From positions 1-39,693 of the forward strand of contig NZ_FUIC01000044.1 in the NCBI RefSeq assembly GCF_900163695.1: a stretch of 39,693 nucleotides of DNA. The letters are read 5' to 3'. Source of the DNA: Gulosibacter sp. 10. GTDB taxonomy: Bacteria; Actinomycetota; Actinomycetes; Actinomycetales; Microbacteriaceae. The notes under the pieces were generated by a model that saw only the letters and a list, made by a program, of their open reading frames with translations, was not told the origin of the DNA and did not search any database. The first letter of the stretch is position 1, and every line of letters begins with the position of its first letter. Shown piece after piece: positions 22,645 through 29,392 of this stretch. The translations under genes and the position numbers were made by a program.

Positions 22645-23712
22645 TTGGCCCGAAAGCGCAAGACCCTGCCGAAGGACTTCAAGGAAATGCTCGGCACTGC
22701 ATCGCTTGAAGAGTTGAAGGCCGTGTTCGACCGCTGCGAGCTCGACGCCCGCGGCGGCTACAGCAAGTCGACCGCGATCGGCTTTGCGGATTGCCCGGAC
22801 GAATTGATCGTGTGGCTTGTCGAACAGGGGCTCGACGTCGACGCACCCGATGGATACGGGAACACACCGCTGAGAGAGCGCGCCCTGTACCGCATGCCGA
22901 AGTACGCCGAGCAGATCAGGCTCCTGGCCTCCTTGGGCGCGAATGTGGACGCCTCCGACGAACGCGGCCGAACGCCTCTCGCCATCGCGGTCGGTCGGCA
23001 CAATATGGCGGCCGCACGCGTGCTGTTCGAGCTCAGCAGCTCGGAGATAACGACCGACTTCCTGAACGAGCTGTTGCTGGACGCCCTCAAACGCACCGAG
23101 AATGCCTTCATCGCCGACATGCTGGAGATGGCGAAACTGCTGTTCGACCACGGGGCGACAGCGACCCCCGAGATGACCGAACAGGTGCAGCGAATCGGCG
23201 AGAGGTTCGAGTTCTACCGCGATGTCTTCAACAAGGATTCCCTGGACGAAACCGACGCGGCGCTTCGCGAACTCTACTTCCTCTTCGACGCGACCCCCGC
23301 GGTGCAGCGTCAGATTCACGATGGCGTCTCGCCGATCGTGATGCCCGAAGGCAACTGGTCTGAACAGTACGACGCGCTCTGGGAGATGCTTGTTCCGGGG
23401 AAGGGCAAAGCCAAGACCGTGCAGGGCGAAGTGATTCGCCTGAGCGGTAAGCTCGGGCACGAGATACTCGACAACGGCGGCATCAACTGGAACAAGGACT
23501 TTCGCACGATGCTCGAGGCGCTGGTCCGCTATTTCGGCGAGGGAAATGCGCTCGATGAAAGCGAACTCGCCGAGGCGCAGTCGCTCATCACGGGTGTGAA
23601 GAGGGGCGACCTGGATGAGTCGGAGGTCTACCGCCTCGACGAACTCGCGGTGGCCTGGGTCGCGCGCAACCCCGAACCGATTTCGCTGCCGCAGGTGAAT
23701 TACCGGGGCTAG
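22645..23712 (+). CDS. Ankyrin-repeat protein
   Basis: A 355-residue soluble protein, using a TTG start with GAAGG 9 nt upstream (first residues MARKRKTLPKDF, as in many bacterial relatives). A GTG at 22618 in the same frame would add nine residues. The ankyrin region covers roughly residues 15-170: DELIVWLVEQGLDVDAPDGYG then NTPLRERA, EQIRLLASLGANVDASDERG then RTPLAIAVGRHN, and AKLLFDHGATATPE. The C-terminal 150 residues form a conserved domain of unknown function (VQRQIHDGVSPIV, QGEVIRLSGKLGHEILDNGG, NWNKDFRTMLEAL). Ankyrin proteins of this kind often act as immunity or regulatory proteins, but nothing here proves it. The base composition is visibly less GC-rich than in the neighbours, hinting at transfer. 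Confidence 0.85.
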   Translation: MARKRKTLPKDFKEMLGTASLEELKAVFDRCELDARGGYSKSTAIGFADCPDELIVWLVEQGLDVDAPDGYGNTPLRERALYRMPKYAEQIRLLASLGANVDASDERGRTPLAIAVGRHNMAAARVLFELSSSEITTDFLNELLLDALKRTENAFIADMLEMAKLLFDHGATATPEMTEQVQRIGERFEFYRDVFNKDSLDETDAALRELYFLFDATPAVQRQIHDGVSPIVMPEGNWSEQYDALWEMLVPGKGKAKTVQGEVIRLSGKLGHEILDNGGINWNKDFRTMLEALVRYFGEGNALDESELAEAQSLITGVKRGDLDESEVYRLDELAVAWVARNPEPISLPQVNYRG

Positions 23713-23731
23713 CGTATCGAGGCAGGCCGGG

Positions 23732-23917
23732 GTTCGCTCCGGAGTCCGAAAGTCGACGGTCGCGTTCGCGATACACGATCGCCTTGCGGAGCGGGATATC
23801 CGGCACGCGGTGATCGAGGGCGAGGCCCTCGACCTCACCCATCCCGTGCCATGGGAGCACGACCTGGCCGAGGAGATCATCCGCCTCGCAGGCTGGGACG
23901 GTTCAGCGACCGGCTGA
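23732..23917 (+). pseudogene. Remnant of a P-loop nucleotide kinase
   Basis: A short open frame of about 60 codons begins with a decayed Walker A motif, RSGVRKSTVAFAIHDRLAER (the second Gly of a GxSGxGKST loop has become Arg), then RHAVIEGEALDLTHPVPWEH, the typical next segment of small P-loop kinases of the AAA_18/CPT-like kind. It stops at a TGA at 23915 after an unrelated-looking tail, where a full protein would need 100 or more further residues. It has no start codon or ribosome binding site. It lies between the ankyrin gene and the convergent Imm33-like gene, so this gap holds gene debris, not an intact gene. Confidence 0.6.
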
Positions 23918-23935
23918 CGCCGCGCCGCATCCGCA

Positions 23936-24613
23936 TCAGTACTCGATGTTCTCGGCGAGCAGCCGGTCCTCGTCGTCGACGATGCTGAGGATGCGTCCCG
24001 GCCGCGTGAGCGCGACGCAGTCGGCGGGGAGGCACATGGCCCAGACCGTCTCGGGCCGCTCGCGCAGGAGCATCCACGCCGGCAGCGCCTCGAGGTCCTC
24101 GACCTCCCATTCGCGGTCGGGTCGCGCGTCCGAGGGCTGGATGAACCAGCCGGAGTCGTCGGGAGTCGGCTCGCTCCGGATCATCACGAGCTCCTCGGCC
24201 TCCCGCCAGCCGTTCGCGAGGATCACCCGGTCGCTCGCATAGGTCTGCGCCTCCCCGGTGCCGGCGGCGAGGATCACGTCCTGCATCTTCGCCCGGATGT
24301 CGAGCATCGGGGTCAGGTCGTCGCCGCGGGCCGGAGGGTCGGCGAGGAAGTCCGGCGTCACGAGCTCGTAGCCGCCCTCGACGGGCTGCGGCGTGGCCTC
24401 CGAGAAGCCCCACCACATGGGCTCGCAGCGGGCGAGCCGCTCGAGCCCGTCCTGCACCTCCATCTGACCGGTCTCCGGGTCGAACGCCAGGCCGTCCTTG
24501 ATCATGACCCGCATCACCGTCTCGGCCATCTCGACGTGCTCCGGGGCGACCCGCGCGCGGATCGTGACCTCCCCGACGGCATGGGTCACGGTGACGCGTT
24601 CGGCATTCGTCAT
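23936..24613 (-). CDS. DUF2185/Imm33-like domain protein
   Basis: A 225-residue acidic soluble protein. Residues about 126-163 contain the Imm33-type pattern: ASDRVILANGWREAEELVMI then EPTPDDSGWFIQ, as in proteins with a DUF2185 domain (ASxxVxxxG...EPxxxxDSGWxxxxG). Around it are an N-terminal segment (THAVGEVTIRARVAPEHVEMA) and a C-terminal one (LEALPAWMLLRERPETVWAM) of unknown function. In polymorphic toxin loci, Imm33 domains serve as immunity proteins; no toxin gene is next to it here. The ATG has GGAGG upstream. It is divergent from the small membrane protein gene. Confidence 0.65.
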   Translation of the reverse strand: MTNAERVTVTHAVGEVTIRARVAPEHVEMAETVMRVMIKDGLAFDPETGQMEVQDGLERLARCEPMWWGFSEATPQPVEGGYELVTPDFLADPPARGDDLTPMLDIRAKMQDVILAAGTGEAQTYASDRVILANGWREAEELVMIRSEPTPDDSGWFIQPSDARPDREWEVEDLEALPAWMLLRERPETVWAMCLPADCVALTRPGRILSIVDDEDRLLAENIEY

Positions 24614-24735
24614 CGGTTTTCCTCCGGTTGCCCGTTCCCGCGGGGCGGGGCGGATGTGTTCTGGGCGGACTATTATCAGCGCATCGAACCGTGCGTCCGG
24701 TGTGTCCCGCATCGGCATCCCGCCCAGGAGCAATC

Positions 24736-25149
24736 ATGATCATCTGGACCCGCTGGGGTTTCCTCTCCTTCCTCGCCGTCGGGCTCGGCGTGCTCTGCGC
24801 CTTCGGCGTCGACACGCTCCTGCTCGGCGGCATCGTGGAAGGCAGTCCATGGCTGGGCGCCCTCGTGCTGGGCTTCGCCGCGCTGATCAACTTCGTCCTC
24901 GCGCGGTGGGTGTACCCGGCGCTCGACAAGCCGCGGCCCGTGACCATCACCCGACCGCTGCAGATGCCCTACCGGACGCCCGACGGCCGCGTGGTCACCG
25001 AGGAGACGGTGCCGGCGCTGGATCCCGAGGGCCGCCCCGTGGTCGTCCGGCCGGTCTCCACGCTGTTCTTCATCCCGGCCCGCTACTTCTTCATCATCCT
25101 CGGCCTCGGCGCCGTCGCACTCGCCATCGTCGCGCTCGTCACCGGATAA
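24736..25149 (+). CDS. Hypothetical small membrane protein
   Basis: A 137-residue protein with three or four hydrophobic segments: two near the N-terminus (about residues 7-27 and 38-58), then a hydrophilic stretch with PRPVTITRPLQMPYRTPDGR and ETVPALDPEGRPVVVRPVST, and one or two near the C-terminus (108-135, FFIPARYFFIILGLGAVALA). It is recognisable only as an actinobacterial membrane protein of unknown function. The ATG has AGGAG upstream. TATTAT at 24671-24676 is the likeliest -10 element in the gap. Confidence 0.6.
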   Translation: MIIWTRWGFLSFLAVGLGVLCAFGVDTLLLGGIVEGSPWLGALVLGFAALINFVLARWVYPALDKPRPVTITRPLQMPYRTPDGRVVTEETVPALDPEGRPVVVRPVSTLFFIPARYFFIILGLGAVALAIVALVTG

Positions 25150-25221
25150 GCGGGGGCTCCCGGCAGGGAGGGGCACCCCGGCGACGCCCGCCCCGATGAG
25201 CCCGCGGCGAGCGGATGGCCC

Positions 25222-25235
25222 TACACTCGGCGGCA
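25222..25235 (+). promoter_or_regulatory. -10 element of the uracil-DNA glycosylase gene, leaderless-type
   Basis: TACACT (25222-25227) ends 7 nt before the ATG at 25235; no ribosome binding site lies between. This supports 25235 over start codons further upstream in the same frame. Confidence 0.45.
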
Positions 25236-25930
25236 TGGATGCAGCGCTTCCCGAGCACTGGTCGCCCTGGCGCAGTCCCTCGCCGCTCGGCGACCGCAGG
25301 CCGGACAAGACCGAGACCGTCTCCGCGGCGGCGTCCGGCGCGCTGCGCGAAGACGTGCTCCCCTACCCCGAGGACGAGCGCAACGCCGGCCTGCTGTCGA
25401 TGCTCATCGTCGGTATCAACCCCAGTCCGTGGACCGCCGCCGTCAACTCGCCGTTCGCCCGCCCGGGCAACCGGTTCTGGGGCTCGCTGCACCTGGCCGG
25501 CGTGCTCGACCGGAACGTGGACGCCTCCCGAGGACTCTCGCCCGAGGACGAGCGGATGCTCGCCGCCCGCGGCATCGGCATCGTCAACCTCGTCGGACGG
25601 CCGACCGCGCGAGCCGACGAGCTCTCCCGGCAGGAGCTGCGGGAGGGCGGCACGAGACTGCTCGAACGCGTGCGCATCCTGAGGCCGAGGACGGCGGCGG
25701 TGGTCGGCGTCACGGCGTTCCGCACCGCATTCGACCTACCCCACTCTTCGCTCGGCGAGCAGCCGGCCGACACGGTCGCGGGCTGGCCGAAGGACGTCCG
25801 CCTCTGGGTGCTGCCGAACCCCAGCGGGCTCAACGCGCACGAGACGGCGCAGTCGCTCGCGGAGAAGTGGGGCGAAGTCTGGACCGCGACGAGCGCGGCT
25901 CCGAAGAGCGGCGGCGAAGCGGAACGCTGA
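25235..25930 (+). CDS. mug: Mismatch-specific (MUG-type) uracil-DNA glycosylase
   Basis: A 231-residue enzyme of the MUG/TDG branch of uracil-DNA glycosylases, which excise U or T mispaired with G. The active-site motif is VGINPSPWTAAV (about 59-70, with Asn62), then PFARPGNRFWGSLHLAG. The C-terminal minor-groove wedge loop is LPNPSGLNAHE. The N-terminal 50 residues are a variable extension. All hallmark residues are intact. It stands alone, after a small membrane protein and before a DUF2207-like gene 37 nt away. The gene symbol is given by family, not by direct orthology proof. Confidence 0.88.
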   Translation: MDAALPEHWSPWRSPSPLGDRRPDKTETVSAAASGALREDVLPYPEDERNAGLLSMLIVGINPSPWTAAVNSPFARPGNRFWGSLHLAGVLDRNVDASRGLSPEDERMLAARGIGIVNLVGRPTARADELSRQELREGGTRLLERVRILRPRTAAVVGVTAFRTAFDLPHSSLGEQPADTVAGWPKDVRLWVLPNPSGLNAHETAQSLAEKWGEVWTATSAAPKSGGEAER

Positions 25931-25954
25931 GGGGGCGCGCGAAGACCGATGCAT

Positions 25955-25968
25955 TAGCGTGACGCGGG
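25955..25968 (+). promoter_or_regulatory. -10 element of the DUF2207-like gene, leaderless-type
   Basis: TAGCGT (25955-25960) ends 7 nt before the GTG at 25968, the same spacing as at other genes in this window. It argues for the GTG at 25968, not the GTG at 25959. Confidence 0.4.
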
Positions 25969-27125
25969 TGTCCGATCCAAACACGATACTGGGGCTCCTC
26001 GCAGTCGGAGTCGTCCTCGTCCTGCTCGCCCTGCTGATCATCGCGATCGCACGGCCGATCGCGAAGCATCTGCCGTCCTCGGTCGTGGCGGAATACGTGC
26101 CGCCGCCCGGCGACGTGCTCGAGCACGGCCTGCTCGTCCGCGCCGACCGGCGGGTGCTCGCGGCCATCATCGTCGACCTGGCGGTGCGCGGGAAGATCCG
26201 GATCCTCGCGCCGCGCGGCGCCAGAGGCCCGGTCGCGATGGAGGCGAGGCCCGAAGCCCCCTTCACCGCCGACGAGCGCGCGCTCCTGGAGGCCTTCCGG
26301 CCGAGGAGGCTGCGGCCCCGCCAGCAGCGGCGGTATCTGCGGGCGCTCGAGGAGATCGGCGTGCCGGTCGCGAGCATCGAGCATGCGCCGGAGGTGTACT
26401 TCCTGCGCGGCCGCGGCGCGTTCCGCAATCATCGGCGCAGGGCGCTCACGCGGCTGTTCGACGACGTCAGGGACCGCATCAGGTCCGAGGGGCTCGCCCG
26501 CCCCGGCAGCGGGGCCGCTCACCTGGTGCTCCTGTCGCTGCTGTTCCTCATCGTGCTCGTATTCGGGCTCTTCCTGATCCTCGGTGCATTCATCACCGGC
26601 GAGTGGATGGGTGCCCTCGTGGTGCTCGTCGACGTGCTCGCGATGTTCTGGGTGATGACGCTCGCGCCGCCGCCCCTGCTGCACTTCACCGATCAGGGTC
26701 GTGAGCGCCGCCGGCACCTGTCGGGGCTGCGCGACTACATCCGTCTCGGCGAGCAGGACCGCATCCGGATGCTCGAATCGCAGCAGGGCGCCCTGCGCAC
26801 CCCGGCGGGAGCGCTCACCCCGGGCGGGCAGGCGCTCGGCCTGCGCCCGAGGCCGACCGCGGGCGACCCCGTGGCGCAATCCGCGCTCGACCGCTACGAG
26901 CTCACCGAGCACCTGCTGCCCTACGCGGTCCTGTTCCGCCAGGAGCGCTCCTGGCAGCGCGAATTCGAGCACCTCGGCGGCGCCGCGAACATCTCCCAGC
27001 ACATGCGCGTGCTCGGCACCACGCTCGAGGGCGTCGTCGCCGTGCTCGAGGTCATCGTCATCATCGGCCAGGTGCTGCGCGTGATCGGCGGGCTGTTCTC
27101 ATTCCTCGGACGCGCGGCGGACTGA
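25968..27125 (+). CDS. DUF2207-like membrane protein (C-terminal part only)
   Basis: A 385-residue membrane protein. A first helix (residues about 8-28) is followed by AEYVPPPGDVLEHGLLVRADRRVLAAIIVDLAVRGKIRI, the marker of the C-terminal half of DUF2207 proteins. Two more helices lie in the middle (HLVLLSLLFLIVLVFGLFLI and the next one). Later come GLRDYIRLGEQDRIRMLES and DRYELTEHLLPYAVLF, both family motifs. The N-terminal extracytoplasmic domain usual in DUF2207 proteins (about 200-plus residues) is absent and no remnant of it is seen upstream, so this is a shortened version. The start follows the -10 spacing argument. It converges with the acetyltransferase gene. Confidence 0.75.
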   Translation: MSDPNTILGLLAVGVVLVLLALLIIAIARPIAKHLPSSVVAEYVPPPGDVLEHGLLVRADRRVLAAIIVDLAVRGKIRILAPRGARGPVAMEARPEAPFTADERALLEAFRPRRLRPRQQRRYLRALEEIGVPVASIEHAPEVYFLRGRGAFRNHRRRALTRLFDDVRDRIRSEGLARPGSGAAHLVLLSLLFLIVLVFGLFLILGAFITGEWMGALVVLVDVLAMFWVMTLAPPPLLHFTDQGRERRRHLSGLRDYIRLGEQDRIRMLESQQGALRTPAGALTPGGQALGLRPRPTAGDPVAQSALDRYELTEHLLPYAVLFRQERSWQREFEHLGGAANISQHMRVLGTTLEGVVAVLEVIVIIGQVLRVIGGLFSFLGRAAD

Positions 27126-27139
27126 CGCTCACAGCGTCA
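27123..27139. terminator. Hairpin shared by two convergent stop codons
   Basis: TGACGCT (27123-27129), loop CAC, AGCGTCA (27133-27139). The plus-strand stop codon TGA of the DUF2207-like gene and the minus-strand stop of the acetyltransferase are both inside the hairpin, so it could act in both directions. It is short and has no T-run. Confidence 0.35.
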
Positions 27140-27674
27140 CGTCCTCCCATTCGAATGTCGTCACCGTGCCGGACTCCCAGTCGCGCCGCAGGATGGCGTA
27201 CGCCACCGAGGCGACCGGGGTGCCGCCCAGGACCGGCCAGGACTCCCGGTAGTGCGCCTCCTTGACCCAGCCGGAGCGGAGGAATGCGCGCCGCATCGCC
27301 ACGTTGTCCTCGCGGGTCTGGCCCTCGAAGCGCCGCACCTCGGGCATCGTCTCGAAGACGTGCTCCGTCGTCGCCGCCAGCGCGGCGCGGCCGAGCCCGC
27401 GCCCGCGGTACCGCTCGGCGAGACGCAGATCGAACAGCGGGGTCGGATCCCGCAGATCTTCGAGGGTCACGATCCCGACTCTGCCGAGATCGCGCTCCTC
27501 GACCCAGAACGTCTCGTGCTCCTCGTCGTCGAAGGCGCCGTCCTCGATCAGTCGCTCGATCCGCTCCGCATCGGAGCGGCTGTGCACGTGGAAGGGGAAC
27601 TCGTTCCGCGTGAGGAACTCGACGAGCGCCGAACGGTCCTCGTCGCGCGGTCGGCATCGGTGAAGGCTGATCAT
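27129..27674 (-). CDS. GNAT family N-acetyltransferase
   Basis: A 181-residue acetyltransferase with the RimJ/RimL-like fold. The acetyl-CoA pyrophosphate loop is RYRGRGLGRAALAA (Q/R-x-x-G-x-G/A), with FETMPEVRRFEGQTREDNVAMRRAFLRSGWVKEA as the conserved helix and GQTREDN turn after it. The N-terminal half (FLTRNEFPFHVHSRSDAERIE) is typical of actinobacterial aminoglycoside-like or ribosomal acetyltransferases. The substrate is unknown. GAGGAT lies 6 nt before the ATG on the minus strand, again a leaderless-like arrangement; a longer frame upstream is not supported. Confidence 0.85.
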   Translation of the reverse strand: MISLHRCRPRDEDRSALVEFLTRNEFPFHVHSRSDAERIERLIEDGAFDDEEHETFWVEERDLGRVGIVTLEDLRDPTPLFDLRLAERYRGRGLGRAALAATTEHVFETMPEVRRFEGQTREDNVAMRRAFLRSGWVKEAHYRESWPVLGGTPVASVAYAILRRDWESGTVTTFEWEDVTL

Positions 27675-27723
27675 GCTCCGATCCTCGCATTTCGCGATGA
27701 TCCGCCGCGCGCGGCGCCCCGCC

Positions 27724-28101
27724 TCACCCCGAGGCGTCCATCTCGATGCAATAGCTCCGCAGCTCCGCGATCCTCGCGGTCTTCGACGTGCTCGCGAACC
27801 GGAGGACGAGGCTGAATCCGAGGCGCCGCTCCTCCCCCTCGAGCACGCCGTCGCAGGATGCGAGGCGGCCGTGCGTGATGATCGAGACGACCTCGATACG
27901 CTCGGGCTCGAAGGGCGGCAGCGATGCCTCGACCGCCGAGGCGCCGCTTCTCGAGGCTTCGCCCACGACCGTCCAGGTGGCATCCTCCGCGAGCCGCTCC
28001 GCGACGGCCGCGGCCTTCCTCCTCGCCCAGTCGACGGCGAAGTCCCCTACGATGCCGATCCTCGGCGCATTGCCGCAGTCGGCGGGCAGCGCGATCTCCA
28101 T
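27724..28101 (-). CDS. NTF2/SnoaL-like protein
   Basis: A 125-residue protein with the compact alpha-plus-beta NTF2-like pattern: FAVDWARRKAAAVAERLAED then ATWTVVGE, VVSIITHGRLASCDGVLEG and the last strand RIAELRSYCIEM. Related proteins are small ketosteroid-isomerase-like binding proteins of unknown substrate. The ATG has AAGGAGG 9 nt upstream. It lies 5 nt downstream of a RibD-like fragment and is probably on the same transcript. Confidence 0.75.
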   Translation of the reverse strand: MEIALPADCGNAPRIGIVGDFAVDWARRKAAAVAERLAEDATWTVVGEASRSGASAVEASLPPFEPERIEVVSIITHGRLASCDGVLEGEERRLGFSLVLRFASTSKTARIAELRSYCIEMDASG

Positions 28102-28106
28102 GCGGA

Positions 28107-28325
28107 TCAGTCCTCCTTGCAGTCGTAGGTGAGGAACATCGCCCCGCTCGGCACGATGCTGTGCTCCGCGAGCGTCCAGACCTCCGGCTCGAATTCCGCG
28201 TTCCGCGAGAACAGCGGGATCCCGGCGCCGATCGTCAGCGGCGCGACCTTGAGCACCAGGCGGTCGATCTCCCCGTACAGCGCCCCGACGAGCGTGCCGC
28301 CGCCGAAGTACACGAGCCTGCGCAT
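28107..28325 (-). pseudogene. Truncated RibD/DHFR-like reductase (C-terminal fragment)
   Basis: The open frame of 72 codons matches only the end of a RibD C-terminal-like reductase: LVYFGGGTLVGALYGEIDRL then VLKVAPLTIGAGIPLFSRNA, the last third of the fold. The N-terminal 110-120 residues, including the first strand and substrate region, are missing and no homologous sequence is visible upstream. The fragment still has a GGGAGG ribosome binding site before an ATG at 28325, so it may be translated, and it may serve only to couple expression of the NTF2-like gene. It differs from the intact family member at 19299-19877. Confidence 0.65.
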
Positions 28326-28518
28326 CCTGGGACCTCCCTGTTCGACGCACGTCGAGACCGGATCCGCGCGACTCGGGCGGGGCGTGCGTTCGGCCCCGTC
28401 ATCGCGACCGCACCGCGAAGATAGCATCTCGAGTTCCAGGGGTCCCGCGCGCCGGCCGACGCGGTCGATTGCCATACCGAACGGTCCGCCCGTTCGACCG
28501 GCCCGAAGACGCGCGCTC

Positions 28519-28531
28519 TAGGATGCCCCCA
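28519..28531 (+). promoter_or_regulatory. -10 element of a VOC gene, leaderless-type
   Basis: TAGGAT (28519-28524) ends 6 nt before the ATG at 28531. The same hexamer with identical spacing precedes ppk2. Confidence 0.5.
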
Positions 28532-28989
28532 TGACCGTGAGGATGGACAACGTCGGCATCGTCGTGGAGGACCTGACCGGGGCGGTCGAGTTCTTCCGCG
28601 AACTCGGCCTGGAGCTCGAGGGGCGCGCGACGGTCGAGGGCGCGTGGTCGGGCCGCGTGACCGGCCTGGCGGGCCAGCGCGTCGAGATCGCGATGATGCG
28701 CACCCCCGACGGCCACGGCCGGCTCGAGCTCTCGCGGTTCGTCGAGCCGGAGACCGTCGCGGATCACCGGAACGCGCCCGTGAACGCGCTGGGCTATCTG
28801 CGGGTGATGTTCGCGGTCGACGACATCGACGGAACACTCGAGCGCCTCCGGGATCGCGGTGCGGAACTGGTCGGCGAAGAGGTGGTCCGATACGAGGACG
28901 CGTACCGCCTCTGCTACATCCGCGGCCACGAGGGCATTCTGGTCGGTCTCGCGCAGGAGCTGGGCGGAGACGCCCCGCAGGCGCCGTAG
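28531..28989 (+). CDS. VOC family protein (glyoxalase-like)
   Basis: A 152-residue vicinal-oxygen-chelate protein with two beta-alpha-beta-beta-beta modules. Module one begins MDNVGIVVEDLTGAVEFFRELGLELEGR, module two LGYLRVMFAVDDIDGTLERLRDRGAEL and ends YIRGHEGILVGLAQELG. The metal-site residues are partly conserved: Glu in RLELSRF and Glu in GHEGILVGL, while the usual N-terminal His position is Asn/Gly. Enzymatic or binding role unknown. The start has a leaderless-type promoter. A broken methyltransferase follows 10 nt downstream. Confidence 0.87.
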   Translation: MTVRMDNVGIVVEDLTGAVEFFRELGLELEGRATVEGAWSGRVTGLAGQRVEIAMMRTPDGHGRLELSRFVEPETVADHRNAPVNALGYLRVMFAVDDIDGTLERLRDRGAELVGEEVVRYEDAYRLCYIRGHEGILVGLAQELGGDAPQAP

Positions 28990-28999
28990 CGGTGCAGCG

Positions 29000-29342
29000 A
29001 TGGAGGGCCCGACTCGTCGCTGGAATCACAACATCCACTATCACCCGCTGATCGTGGACGCGGTGCCCGACGGGGCGCGCTCCGCGCTGGACGCGGGGTG
29101 CGGCGACGGTCTTCTCGCCCTGGAGCTGCGCCGCGCAGCATCGGCGGCTCGCACGTCGGTACGGAGTCTGGGAGCACACCGCTCCCGTGCTGTGGCCGCC
29201 GCCGCACGACTACCGCACCGTGCGGCGCACCGCTCGGCGGATCCTGCCCGGGGTTCGCTGGCGGCAGCTCCCGCTGTGGCGGTATGCGCTGATCTGGCGC
29301 AAACCGGCTGCCGAGGAACCCCGGGGAAAAATAGCGCCCTGA
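29000..29342 (+). pseudogene. SAM-dependent methyltransferase with internal deletion
   Basis: The first 45 codons from the ATG at 29000 match the beginning of a class I methyltransferase (RRWNHNIHYHPLIVDAVPDG, then ALDAGCGDGLLALELRR, SAM motif I). From about 29160, in another frame, the end of the same family appears (YGVWEHTAPVLWPPPHDYRT, then the RILPGVRWRQLPLWRYALIW segment) and stops at 29340. About 100 or more residues between the halves are absent, so an internal deletion with a frame change destroyed the gene. The intact frame continues as noise to 29386. It is the second gene after the VOC gene and was probably co-transcribed. Confidence 0.8.
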
Positions 29343-29392
29343 TCGACGGCCGCGACGGCTGCTCGCACCGACTCAGACCGGCATGAAGGCGA

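Noticed and set aside
22498-23880. Long minus-strand frame of 460 codons opposite the ankyrin gene
   Set aside because: The plus strand has clear ankyrin repeats and a conserved C-terminal domain; the antisense frame has no recognisable domain and is an effect of codon bias.
28326-28530. Remnant of the missing N-terminal part of the RibD-like fragment
   Set aside because: I read this gap in the relevant frames and found no DHFR-like sequence, so it is listed as empty apart from the VOC promoter.
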